From Chloroflexota bacterium (lineage in GTDB: Bacteria > Chloroflexota > Anaerolineae > J102), in assembly GCA_003353825.1 (NCBI GenBank), contig PIVW01000206.1, positions 1 to 9,494 of the forward strand: 9,494 nucleotides of DNA, given 5' to 3'. Positions 1 through 6,432 of this stretch are shown piece by piece (positions within the stretch are counted from its first letter, which is position 1; every line of letters starts with the position of its first letter). The notes under the pieces are model-generated. The model was not told the origin of the DNA. It saw only the letters and a list, made by a program, of their open reading frames with translations, and searched no databases. The translations under genes and the position numbers were made by a program.

Positions 1-206
1 AAAACTGATCGTTTTCAAGGCACTCATCCCTATTTTTGTTCGATATTCGCCCTGTTGTGGGGTGAATTTGGTCACGAGTCTGCCACAAAGAGCTTTCTTC
101 AATTTTGGCGAAGGTATTGTTGTAATAAAACCTTTTCGATTGTAACCCTTCTCTCACGCACGTTCAAGTAACTCAAACAGCAGTTCACTCACACACCGAA
201 ATAATC
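1..206. other. Leader / intergenic region upstream of leuD, no recognisable gene
   Basis: No frame here reads as a known protein. In particular, the C-terminus of LeuC, the usual upstream neighbour of leuD, is not seen. Two + frames happen to stay open (to a TAA at 169-171 and a TAA at 143-145), but their translations look random. A nested inverted repeat is present: TTGTGG at 55-60 pairs with CCACAA at 83-88, enclosing GTGA (62-65) and TCAC (72-75). It could fold in a leader RNA. I could not assign a convincing -35/-10 pair. Confidence 0.5.
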
Positions 207-791
207 ATGCAACCTTTTACAACTCTAACCGCAACTGCCGTTCCCATGCGCGCCGAAAACGTCGATACCGACCAGATCATCCCCGCCAGGTACCTGACAG
301 CCGTAACCAAAGAGGGTATGGGCGATGGCTGTTTTTCTGCCTGGCGCTACCATGATGACGGCTCACCCAATCCTGACTTTATTCTCAACAAAGACCACCA
401 TGCTGACGCAGAGATCCTTATTGCCGGCCGTAACTTTGGTAGTGGCTCCAGTCGTGAACATGCTGTTTGGGCGCTGGCCGAGTATGGGTTTCGCGTCGTG
501 ATCACCCCAGGTTATGCCGACATCTTCTACAACAACTCGCTCAAAAACGGCCTACTTCCCATTGCTCTGCCTGAAGAAACCGTCAACATGCTGCATGATC
601 TGGTCGAAGAGGCGCCTGATACGCGGATTCAGATCGACCTGATCGAGCAGACTGTGACATTGCCCGATGACCAACGCTTTTCATTCGACATCGATCCCTA
701 TCACAAGGACTGTTTGTGCCAGGGATTGGATGATTTGGGCTACCTGTTGGCTCAAGATGACGCTATCAGCGCCTTTGAAGCCGTCCATTGA
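207..791 (+). CDS. leuD: 3-isopropylmalate dehydratase small subunit (LeuD)
   Basis: LeuD is the small (swivel-domain) subunit of the cytoplasmic [4Fe-4S] isopropylmalate isomerase. It pairs with LeuC to convert 2-isopropylmalate to 3-isopropylmalate, and in many bacteria citramalate to 3-methylmalate. The 194-residue protein is normal length. Visible family motifs are NVDTDQIIPARYL (residues 18-30), the substrate-loop motif GRNFGSGSSREHAVWAL (74-90), ADIFYNNSLKNGLLPI (104-119) and a C-terminal KDCLCQGLDDLGYLL segment (167-181). The ATG at 207 gives the usual short N-terminus before the first motif, but no Shine-Dalgarno is evident, so translation may be weak or leader-dependent. The stop is TGA. 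leuB follows after 56 bp in the same direction, suggesting a leuDB transcription unit. The large subunit leuC is not in the preceding 206 bp. Family assignment is secure. Use for citramalate as well as isopropylmalate is inferred from the nearby cimA. Confidence 0.96.
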   Translation: MQPFTTLTATAVPMRAENVDTDQIIPARYLTAVTKEGMGDGCFSAWRYHDDGSPNPDFILNKDHHADAEILIAGRNFGSGSSREHAVWALAEYGFRVVITPGYADIFYNNSLKNGLLPIALPEETVNMLHDLVEEAPDTRIQIDLIEQTVTLPDDQRFSFDIDPYHKDCLCQGLDDLGYLLAQDDAISAFEAVH

Positions 792-796
792 CAGAC

Positions 797-817
797 AGCT
801 AACAGCTAACAGCTAAC
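797..817 (+). repeat. Tandem heptamer AGCTAAC x3 after leuD
   Basis: Three perfect head-to-tail copies of AGCTAAC (797-803, 804-810, 811-817) lie five bases after the leuD stop. Because the unit is 7 bp, its TAA (800, 807, 814) falls in all three forward frames, so the block is a stop in every + frame. It separates leuD from the leuB ribosome-binding region. The cause is probably replication slippage. A role in blocking readthrough is only a possibility. Confidence 0.8.
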
Positions 818-847
818 AACCACCCCCCTCAGGATACGCTCTATTCT

Positions 848-1957
848 ATGACGACAACCTACAACATTGTACTGCTCCCGGGCGATGGTATTGGCCCCGA
901 GGTCGTACGTGAAACACAATTGTTACTGGAAGAGCTAGCACCATCTTTCGGGTTTACGTTCAAGTTCGAGACACATCAGATGGGCGGGTGCGCCATCGAT
1001 GCCACGGGACAGCCTTTGCCCGACGAAACCTTGGCAGCGTGTAAACGGGCTGATGCCGTGCTTCTCGGCGCGGTCGGTGGTCCCAAGTGGAGTGATCCCA
1101 CCGCCAGTGTGCGCCCCGAGCAGGGATTGCTGGCATTGCGAAAGGCCCTTGGCCTCTACGCCAATCTGCGACCTGTCAAGATATTTCCCCAGTTACTAGA
1201 TGCCTCCAGCTTGAAAGCGGAGGTGCTCGATGGCGTCGATCTCCTGGTCGTGCGCGAACTGACCAGCGGCATCTACTTCGGAGAAAGTGAAGAGGGTGAC
1301 GAGACCTCCTACAGCACCATGCTCTATACCCGTCCTGAGATCGAGCGGGTTGTGCGCGTCGCTGCGGGCGCCGCCCGCCAACGTCGTAACTATCTCGTGT
1401 CGGTGGATAAGGCCAATGTACTGGGCGTCTCTCGCTTGTGGCGTCGTGTGACGAGCGAAGTCATGGCCGAGGAGTTCCCGGATGTTGAACTAGAGCACCA
1501 GTACATCGATGCCATGGCCATGCACCTCATCCGCCGCCCGGCCCATTACGACGTAGTCGTCAGCGGCAACCTGTTTGGCGACATCCTTACGGACGAGGCG
1601 GCGATGCTGGCCGGGTCTATGGGTATGCTTCCCTCCGCCAGCCTTGGTGATAGCTCGAATGGTTTGTATGAACCCATCCATGGTTCTGCCCCCGACATCG
1701 CCGGACAGGGCATCGCCAACCCTTTGGCCACCATTCTCTCAGCCGCTATGATGCTGCGCCACTCCTTTAGTCAGGATCAAGCTGCCGAGGCTATCGAATT
1801 GGCCGTTGAGCGCACCCTCGAGGCCGGCTACCGCACGCCAGATCTCGCAGGTGTCGCCGCTCCTGACCAGACGGTCGAGGTGGTTGGCACCGAAGCGATG
1901 GGCGCGGTTGTGCGAGAGAACCTTAGTACACTCTATTCGACACCGGTAAATACCTGA
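848..1957 (+). CDS. leuB: 3-isopropylmalate dehydrogenase (LeuB)
   Basis: LeuB oxidises and decarboxylates 3-isopropylmalate to 4-methyl-2-oxopentanoate using NAD+ in leucine synthesis. In citramalate-pathway organisms it also acts on 3-methylmalate to give 2-oxobutanoate. The 369-residue protein matches the family's usual length. Motifs seen are [11 protein letters not shown] (9-19), the substrate-binding [18 protein letters not shown] (94-111; R98 and R108), [11 protein letters not shown] (135-145; R136, catalytic Y143), SVDKANVL (185-192; catalytic K188), and metal-binding aspartates D221, D245 and D249 in YIDAMAMHL and [30 protein letters not shown] (272-291) is the nucleotide-binding segment. 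The YIDAMAMHL variant, in place of the enterobacterial IDN form, is the Thermus-like version and is not a defect. An AGGA at 831-834 lies 13 bases before the ATG, a long but tolerable spacing. The 3' end overlaps the tail of the convergent DUF5615 remnant by 35 bp. Confidence 0.97.
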   Translation: MTTTYNIVLLPGDGIGPEVVRETQLLLEELAPSFGFTFKFETHQMGGCAIDATGQPLPDETLAACKRADAVLLGAVGGPKWSDPTASVRPEQGLLALRKALGLYANLRPVKIFPQLLDASSLKAEVLDGVDLLVVRELTSGIYFGESEEGDETSYSTMLYTRPEIERVVRVAAGAARQRRNYLVSVDKANVLGVSRLWRRVTSEVMAEEFPDVELEHQYIDAMAMHLIRRPAHYDVVVSGNLFGDILTDEAAMLAGSMGMLPSASLGDSSNGLYEPIHGSAPDIAGQGIANPLATILSAAMMLRHSFSQDQAAEAIELAVERTLEAGYRTPDLAGVAAPDQTVEVVGTEAMGAVVRENLSTLYSTPVNT

Positions 1958-2300
1958 TCAAATTGAGGTGATCTTCGAATCTACTCGTGGCCCATACAAC
2001 GGCCAGGTCTTCTATTGTCTCACTAAGCTTAAGTCTGGCGTTCAATATGAAGATCCCTGCTACAACGTTGCCTTCAGCCAGACGAGCGGTAAGGTGGACA
2101 GGCATAGAAGCGCGGTTGTTCGTAACTAGCACGAATTTACGCCGGAAGCATCACTCAAGGATCTCAGGATCTTTCGTGCCAAACGCCGGCGCACCAGGGT
2201 CGCCAATACGCCAAACCACAATGTCTGGCCAATGCCTCCTCATCCCGCGCTGCAATCCAATGCCGACATGTTCGTCGAGTATATACTTGAAATCACTCAT
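1923..2300 (-). pseudogene. DUF5615 PIN-like toxin, interrupted by an internal TGA
   Basis: Reading the - strand from an ATG at 2300 gives MSDFKYILDEHVGIGLQRGM, continuing through VVWRIGDPGAPAFGTKDPEILE. A TGA at 2153-2151 (codon 50) follows, and the same frame then continues as CFRRKFVLVTNNRASMPVHL through to TAA at 1925-1923 (125 codons plus stop). Both halves match the DUF5615 PIN-like family, toxin partners of DUF433 proteins, in which this position is normally Trp in an EILxWC-type motif. A single TGG-to-TGA change explains the break. The first half holds the acidic LDEHV motif (D9, E10) and the second the VTNNRASM core, so each fragment alone should be inactive. The start overlaps the DUF433 stop by four bases (ATGA), typical of coupled toxin-antitoxin genes. 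Sequencing error remains possible. No stop-codon recoding is indicated, because intact neighbours end in TGA. Confidence 0.82.
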
Positions 2301-2686
2301 TCCACATCGTAATCAGGCGGTGGTTCAGCCATTATGAAACCGCGTTGTTCAGCGACGGTGCGAGCTGTGTCTCTTCCGTACTGTTCACGCAGTGCTCGAA
2401 TCTTCAGAATTACCGGATCAGGATTCTTTTCCTGTTCCTCGCGCATCCGCTCACCAAATTCAATCCACTCAGTTATGTACTGATGCACATCTTCCTTGTT
2501 GTGCAAATAGTACAGAATCGTGGCATAGATCTGTTCGAGGCTGAGCGATGGAAACCTCACATCGACCGCTTCCGGCGCTTGGCCGCGATGAATGTATTCA
2601 TAGAGCACGGACTCAATGCCGATGCGGCTGCCTTTGAGGCGTATGTCGTTTGGCGCTAGAAAATCGAAGTAATCTTCAAGTTGCAT
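2297..2686 (-). CDS. DUF433 family antitoxin-like protein
   Basis: This is a 129-residue cytoplasmic protein. Its N-terminal ~70 residues match the DUF433 domain (a small helical, HTH-like fold): GSRIGIESVLYEYIHRGQAP (residues 19-38) followed by FPSLSLEQIYATILYYLHN (45-63). A charged helical tail to residue 129 (ERMREEQEKN region onward) could contact a partner. DUF433 proteins pair with DUF5615 PIN-like proteins in predicted type II toxin-antitoxin modules, and here the downstream gene is exactly such a partner, overlapping by ATGA. The start is supported by a strong GGAGGT seven bases upstream (- strand, 2699-2694) and by a perfect TATAAT further up. The frame is intact although its partner is broken, so it may now be an orphan regulator. 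It is divergent from cimA with an 83-bp shared intergenic region. The family call is firm. The antitoxin role is inferred from the family and context. Confidence 0.85.
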   Translation of the reverse strand: MQLEDYFDFLAPNDIRLKGSRIGIESVLYEYIHRGQAPEAVDVRFPSLSLEQIYATILYYLHNKEDVHQYITEWIEFGERMREEQEKNPDPVILKIRALREQYGRDTARTVAEQRGFIMAEPPPDYDVE

Positions 2687-2693
2687 CGCTGCT

Positions 2694-2726
2694 ACCTCCG
2701 GGTCAATGGTGGCTGATTCAATTATA
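2694..2726 (-). promoter_or_regulatory. Promoter -10 and Shine-Dalgarno of the DUF433/DUF5615 pair
   Basis: On the - strand a perfect TATAAT lies at 2726-2721. A poor -35-like TGGATG is at 2749-2744 with a 17-bp spacer (three of six consensus bases). A strong GGAGGT at 2699-2694 sits seven bases before the ATG at 2686. The -10 lies in the 83-bp divergent space shared with cimA, so proteins binding here could affect both genes. Confidence 0.55.
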
Positions 2727-2754
2727 GCAGCATTTCCCTATCGCATCCACCTAA

Positions 2755-2760
2755 AAGGAA
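2755..2760 (+). promoter_or_regulatory. Ribosome-binding site that sets the cimA start
   Basis: AAGGAA at 2755-2760 is nine bases before the ATG at 2770 but only three bases before the in-frame TTG at 2764. The spacing favours the ATG as the true start. Confidence 0.75.
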
Positions 2761-2769
2761 TCATTGACC

Positions 2770-4335
2770 ATGACCGTACAACTCTACGACTGCACCCTTC
2801 GTGACGGCACCCAGGGCGAGGGTGTCAACTTCTCATCAGGCGATAAGCTACGTATTGCTCGCAAGCTCGACGAGTTAGGCGTCAAATACATCGAAGGCGG
2901 TTGGCCGGGTTCCAATCCCAAAGATATGGATTTTTTCGAGCGCGCCAAATCCGAACTCGACCTCAGCAACGCCCGTGTGACTGCCTTCGGTTCCACGCGC
3001 AAAGCTAATACAGCGGTCGATCAAGACTCGCAGGTAAAAATGTTGCTGGATACGGGTACTGAAGTTGTTACCATATTCGGGAAAACCTGGGATCTTCATG
3101 TCTTCGATGTCTTGCGCACCACCTTGGATGAGAATGTGAACATGGTGTTTGATACCGTTTCTTACCTGAAGGAGAATGGAAAGGAAGTGATTTACGACGC
3201 CGAACATTTTTTCGATGGTTACAAAGCGGATGGCGCCTACGCTTTGCGCACGTTGGAGGCTGCAGAACATGCCGGCGCCGATTGCATCGTCCTCTGTGAC
3301 ACCAACGGCGGCTCCATGCCTTGGGAGATCGCACAGATCATGGGTGAAATCAAGGAAGCGGGGATTACAACGCCTTTGGGTATACACACCCACAACGATG
3401 GTGAGGTGGGTGTGGCCAACGCTCTGGCCGGCATTCAGGCGGGTGCTGTCCATGTGCAAGGAACCATCAATGGTTACGGCGAACGTTGCGGCAACAGTAA
3501 CATGATCAGCATCATCGCCAACCTCAACCTGAAGATGGGGATCGAGAGCGTGACACCTGAGCAACTCAATCACTTGACCGAGGTAGCCAATTTCGTCAGT
3601 GAATTGGCCAATCTCAACCCGGACACGCACGCGGCCTATGTGGGCAACAGCGCTTTTGCACACAAAGGGGGCGTGCATGTCAACGCTGTCTTAAAAAACG
3701 TCGATAGCTACCAACATATCGAACCCGAGCTGGTCGGGAACCGGCTGCGGGTGGTCGTCTCCGATCTTTCTGGAAAAGATAATATCGCCTTTAAGCGCGA
3801 GGATTTCGGCTTACAAGGGATCACTCGAGAGCAAGAACGTGAGGTCTTGCAACAGATCAAAGAGATGGAGAACCAAGGGTATGCCTTCGAAGCTGCCGAC
3901 GCTTCTGTGGAATTGCTACTCCGCAGAACCCTGGCGGATTACAAGCCCACATTTGAATTGATCGATTTCACTACAGCAGTGGATTACCGCCGCGGTCGGG
4001 GATTATTTTCGGAAGCAACCGTCAAAGTCGAGATTCAGGGCGAAGTCTTTCATGAGGTAGCAGAGGGGAATGGCCCTGTCAATGCCATGAACCTCGCCTT
4101 GCGCAAAGCACTGTTGAGATTTTATCCTCAACTGGAAGCGGTGCATCTTACTGACTACAAAGTCCGCATTCTCGACACCCACATGGCCACTGCCGCCACC
4201 ACACGCGTGTTGATCGACTACAGCGATGGCGAGCGAACCTGGGCAACAGTCGGGGCAAGTGCGAACACCATCGAAGCCAGATGCCAGGCACTTTCCGATG
4301 GCCTGGAATACGCTTTATTGAATGACGACTCGTAA
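2770..4335 (+). CDS. cimA: (R)-citramalate synthase (CimA)
   Basis: CimA condenses pyruvate and acetyl-CoA to (R)-citramalate, the first step of the threonine-independent isoleucine route. From the ATG at 2770 the protein has 521 residues, the usual CimA size. The DRE-TIM (HMGL-like) barrel shows LYDCTLRDGTQGEGVNFS (5-22; R11, D12), YIEGGWPGSNPKD (40-52), LCDTNGGSMPWEI (175-187), the metal site HTHND (206-210; H206, H208) and NGYGERCGN (234-242). A linker motif AFAHKGGVHVNAVLK (295-309) follows, then LVGNRLRVVVSDLSGKDNI (321-339). Residues ~395-515 form the C-terminal LeuA-type allosteric domain, the site of isoleucine feedback in the family. The EGVNFS/EGGWPGSNPKD signature separates CimA from 2-isopropylmalate synthase. 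Nearby leuD, leuB and ilvD supply the following steps. The YbaK-family gene starts 22 bp downstream, probably in the same operon. LeuA-like activity cannot be fully excluded from sequence. Confidence 0.93.
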   Translation: MTVQLYDCTLRDGTQGEGVNFSSGDKLRIARKLDELGVKYIEGGWPGSNPKDMDFFERAKSELDLSNARVTAFGSTRKANTAVDQDSQVKMLLDTGTEVVTIFGKTWDLHVFDVLRTTLDENVNMVFDTVSYLKENGKEVIYDAEHFFDGYKADGAYALRTLEAAEHAGADCIVLCDTNGGSMPWEIAQIMGEIKEAGITTPLGIHTHNDGEVGVANALAGIQAGAVHVQGTINGYGERCGNSNMISIIANLNLKMGIESVTPEQLNHLTEVANFVSELANLNPDTHAAYVGNSAFAHKGGVHVNAVLKNVDSYQHIEPELVGNRLRVVVSDLSGKDNIAFKREDFGLQGITREQEREVLQQIKEMENQGYAFEAADASVELLLRRTLADYKPTFELIDFTTAVDYRRGRGLFSEATVKVEIQGEVFHEVAEGNGPVNAMNLALRKALLRFYPQLEAVHLTDYKVRILDTHMATAATTRVLIDYSDGERTWATVGASANTIEARCQALSDGLEYALLNDDS

Positions 4336-4357
4336 CAACTGAGACTGACCTCCAATC

Positions 4358-4840
4358 ATGCAGCCAACAAATCACCCAACAGCATTGAGAGTTCAAGCCG
4401 CCGGTCAGGACATGGGACTTGACATAATCGTAGTTGAATTCGAGGAGAGCACACGCACTGCAGAGGATGCGGCGGCTGCTGTCGGTTGCAAAGTAGGACA
4501 GATCGTGAAGTCGCTCGTTTTTAATGTGGCGAGTGATCCGCTGATCTGTTTGGTGTCGGGCAGTAACCGTTTGGATGACCGCAAACTGGCCGGGTGGGCG
4601 GGTGTGGGGCGGAAGAAAGTCAAACGAGCGAGTGCAGATGAGGTGCGAGCGGCCACCGGCTACGCCATAGGTGGTGTGGCCCCGTTCGGTTATCCGCAGC
4701 CTTTACCTGTGCTGTGTGACGCAGATCTTCTACAATATGCTATGATCTGGGCGGCGGCTGGTACGCCAAAGGCTGTCTTTCAGATCACGCCACAGGCCTT
4801 GGTAGAGGCCACAGAGGCTACAGTTCTTTCTCTAGCATAA
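4358..4840 (+). CDS. YbaK/EbsC-family aminoacyl-tRNA deacylase (ProX-like editing domain)
   Basis: This is a 160-residue free-standing editing domain related to the insertion domain of prolyl-tRNA synthetase. Family members hydrolyse mischarged aminoacyl-tRNAs such as Cys-tRNA(Pro) or Ala-tRNA(Pro) in the cytoplasm. Visible features are STRTAEDAAAAVGCKVGQIV (31-50), the adjoining KSLVF with K51 at the place of the family's conserved lysine, LVSGSNRLDD (65-74), the GYAIGGVAPFGYP signature (101-113), and a C-terminal AAGTPKAVFQITPQAL stretch (133-148) typical of the fold. The signature has a Tyr (GYP) where many relatives have His. No strong Shine-Dalgarno precedes the ATG, so translation may be coupled to cimA, 22 bp upstream. 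The phosphodiesterase gene begins 13 bp downstream. Which mischarged tRNA it edits cannot be told from sequence, and its link to branched-chain synthesis may be only positional. Confidence 0.87.
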   Translation: MQPTNHPTALRVQAAGQDMGLDIIVVEFEESTRTAEDAAAAVGCKVGQIVKSLVFNVASDPLICLVSGSNRLDDRKLAGWAGVGRKKVKRASADEVRAATGYAIGGVAPFGYPQPLPVLCDADLLQYAMIWAAAGTPKAVFQITPQALVEATEATVLSLA

Positions 4841-4853
4841 ACTCAAGGTCACT

Positions 4854-6110
4854 ATGATCTCACCAGCCCTGAACAAAGAGTATGTTCTTCCGCAGTACGA
4901 CAGCAATAACTTTGCCAACATCCCAGGATTGGTGCAGTATTTTCTGACAGGATCTCCTCAGCCGAAATTCAACGGGGCGCTATCGAGTGGCCTTGATCAG
5001 CAATACGATCAAGTAATCTTTCTCCTGGTCGATGGCTTTGGCTGGAAATTCTTCGAGCGCTATGCAGATCATTCCTGTCTCAAGCGTCTTGCTGACTACG
5101 GGCACGTTGCTAAGGCGACCTCCCAGTTTCCTTCGACCACGACTGCACATATCAGCACCCTCTGTACAGATCAGGTCGTAGGCGAGCACGGCATTTTTGA
5201 ATGGCAATATTACGAGCCGGCACTTGATGCCATGATCGTGCCCTTACTGTATGCTTATGCGGGCGAAAAAGATCGTGAAACCCTACGAGAGCGAGCGCCC
5301 GATCCGCAAGAATTATTACCGCGACAGTCCTTTTTTCAGAATCTACGTACTCAAGGTGTTGCTTCGTACGCGTCGATGCATTACTTTCACGCGGATTCGT
5401 CATACTCCGAAGTTATGACACGAGGGGCTGATGTCGTCCCCTATGACACACTGCCGGTTGCGTTATACCATCTCTTTCGGCAGGTAGAACGACAGACCAC
5501 AAAAGCCTGCCACTACTTCTATCTGGGGGATATCGACGGCGCCTGCCATACGTACGGACCTGAATCACCCCAGGCGCAGATCGAGATCGAGGCGTTCCTC
5601 ACCCTATTCGAGCAGATTTTCTTACGTAAGGCGGAAAGCGTATTGCAGAATACGTTGCTCTTGGTGACTGCCGATCATGGTCAAATCGGCGTGAGCCCTG
5701 ATACCACTGTGTTCTTGAACCTGCTGCCTGAGTTCGCGCAACTGCGACCGATGCTCAAAACTAATCGTGCTGGCGAGGTGCTGACACCTGGTGGGTCCTC
5801 TCGGGATGTGTTCTTGTACATCAAGGAATCCTCCCTGGCCGACGCTCAGGCACTGCTCAGTAACCGCCTGCAAGATGTCGCCGATGTCTACCTGACCCAG
5901 GATTTGATCGCTGCGGGGCTGTTTGGCACGACGACACCTTCCGCCACATTTATGTCTCATGTCAGCAATCTCGTGATTCTACCCCGCCCGGGTGAGACCG
6001 TGTGGTGGTACGACGAAGAAAAGTTCGGCATGAAGTTCTGCGGCCACCATGGCGGTCTCACTGCCGATGAGATGGAGATACCCCTGATCTTGTATTCGCT
6101 AAATGCATAG
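4854..6110 (+). CDS. Alkaline phosphatase superfamily protein (type I phosphodiesterase / nucleotide pyrophosphatase-like)
   Basis: This is a 418-residue predicted metal-dependent phosphoesterase. Ligands of the two-metal site are visible in order: D60 in FLLVDGFGW (56-64), the nucleophile threonine in FPSTTTAH (92-99, probably T96), D228 and H232 in GDIDGACHTYGP (225-236), D274/H275 in TADHGQ (272-277), and a final histidine in GHHGGL (397-402). This is the order of nucleotide pyrophosphatase/phosphodiesterase enzymes (COG1524-like). No N-terminal signal peptide or membrane segment is seen, which suggests a cytoplasmic enzyme and is unlike many secreted relatives. The ATG is preceded by AAGG at 4845-4848 with five bases of spacing, and the gene starts 13 bp after the YbaK-family gene, so cotranscription from cimA is likely. 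The substrate is unknown. Nucleotides, phosphodiesters or phosphonate-type compounds are all possible. The superfamily call is firm and the specific activity is not. Confidence 0.88.
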   Translation: MISPALNKEYVLPQYDSNNFANIPGLVQYFLTGSPQPKFNGALSSGLDQQYDQVIFLLVDGFGWKFFERYADHSCLKRLADYGHVAKATSQFPSTTTAHISTLCTDQVVGEHGIFEWQYYEPALDAMIVPLLYAYAGEKDRETLRERAPDPQELLPRQSFFQNLRTQGVASYASMHYFHADSSYSEVMTRGADVVPYDTLPVALYHLFRQVERQTTKACHYFYLGDIDGACHTYGPESPQAQIEIEAFLTLFEQIFLRKAESVLQNTLLLVTADHGQIGVSPDTTVFLNLLPEFAQLRPMLKTNRAGEVLTPGGSSRDVFLYIKESSLADAQALLSNRLQDVADVYLTQDLIAAGLFGTTTPSATFMSHVSNLVILPRPGETVWWYDEEKFGMKFCGHHGGLTADEMEIPLILYSLNA

Positions 6111-6115
6111 ATAGT

Positions 6116-6154
6116 ACTGAATATAGTATCAAATGTGTTATAATAGGATTCAGT
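6116..6154 (+). promoter_or_regulatory. hicAB promoter with flanking inverted repeat (candidate HicB operator)
   Basis: TATAAT at 6139-6144 is preceded by TGT, giving an extended -10 (TGTTATAAT). The -35 is poor. A perfect 7-bp inverted repeat, ACTGAAT (6116-6122) and ATTCAGT (6148-6154), brackets this -10, with centres 32 bp apart, about three helical turns. A direct repeat ATAGTA (6111-6116 and 6123-6128) overlaps the left arm. The predicted transcription start, near 6151, is only about five bases before the hicA ATG at 6156, so the hicA message may be essentially leaderless. HicB proteins with a ribbon-helix-helix tail autorepress at such sites. The binding itself is inferred. Confidence 0.6.
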
Positions 6155-6155
6155 T

Positions 6156-6402
6156 ATGAGTAAGCGCGATAAGTTGATAGAGAGGATGCGACGGAATCCC
6201 CCAGAATGTGCGCTTCCACGATATCAATGCACTATTGATTGGTCTGGGATTTGTCAGACGTCAGCGTGGAAGCCATCATGTCTACTCGTTAGGTCCACAT
6301 CGCATAACCGTTCCCTATCGAAAGCCGTTCATCAAACCCGTGTACGTGAAATTACTACTTGAAGTTCTGGCGCAAATCGAAGAGGATGACTTTGAAGATT
6401 GA
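6156..6402 (+). pseudogene. hicA: HicA toxin, frameshifted at a run of five C
   Basis: HicA toxins are small dsRBD-like mRNA interferases. The ATG at 6156 gives MSKRDKLIERMRRNP, a typical HicA N-terminus, then runs out of frame. The rest of the family sequence, NVRFHDINALLIGLGFVRRQ then RGSHHVYSLGPHRITVPY then KPFIKPVYVKLLL, is in another + frame, ending at TGA 6400-6402. Removing one C from CCCCC at 6198-6202 restores a continuous 81-residue protein (...RRNPQNVRFHD...), so a one-base insertion explains it. The catalytic-type histidine lies in GSHH (H40/H41 of the restored protein). A GTG at 6208 could still start a 64-residue protein covering most of the compact HicA fold, which is about 58 residues in E. 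coli, so inactivation is not certain. A sequencing error in the homopolymer is also possible. hicB follows after 30 bp. Confidence 0.82.
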
Positions 6403-6432
6403 ATTCTATTTGGTTCATAAAAGGAGATCTCA

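Noticed and set aside
1505..1530. Leu[10 protein letters not shown] lacking the Asn of the enterobacterial IDN motif, as a possible loss of function
   Set aside because: The same variant is standard in Thermus-type LeuB, and all catalytic residues (Y143, K188, D221, D245, D249) are present.
1987..2337. 116-codon + strand open frame over the DUF5615 remnant
   Set aside because: The opposite strand clearly encodes a DUF5615 protein across this stretch. The + frame is a shadow.
2764..2769. TTG start two codons upstream of the cimA ATG
   Set aside because: It would leave only three bases to the AAGGAA. The ATG at 2770 has proper spacing and family-like N-terminal length.
2875..3678. 267-codon open frame antisense to cimA
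   Set aside because: It is a shadow of the strongly coding cimA frame, with no recognisable motif or ribosome-binding site.
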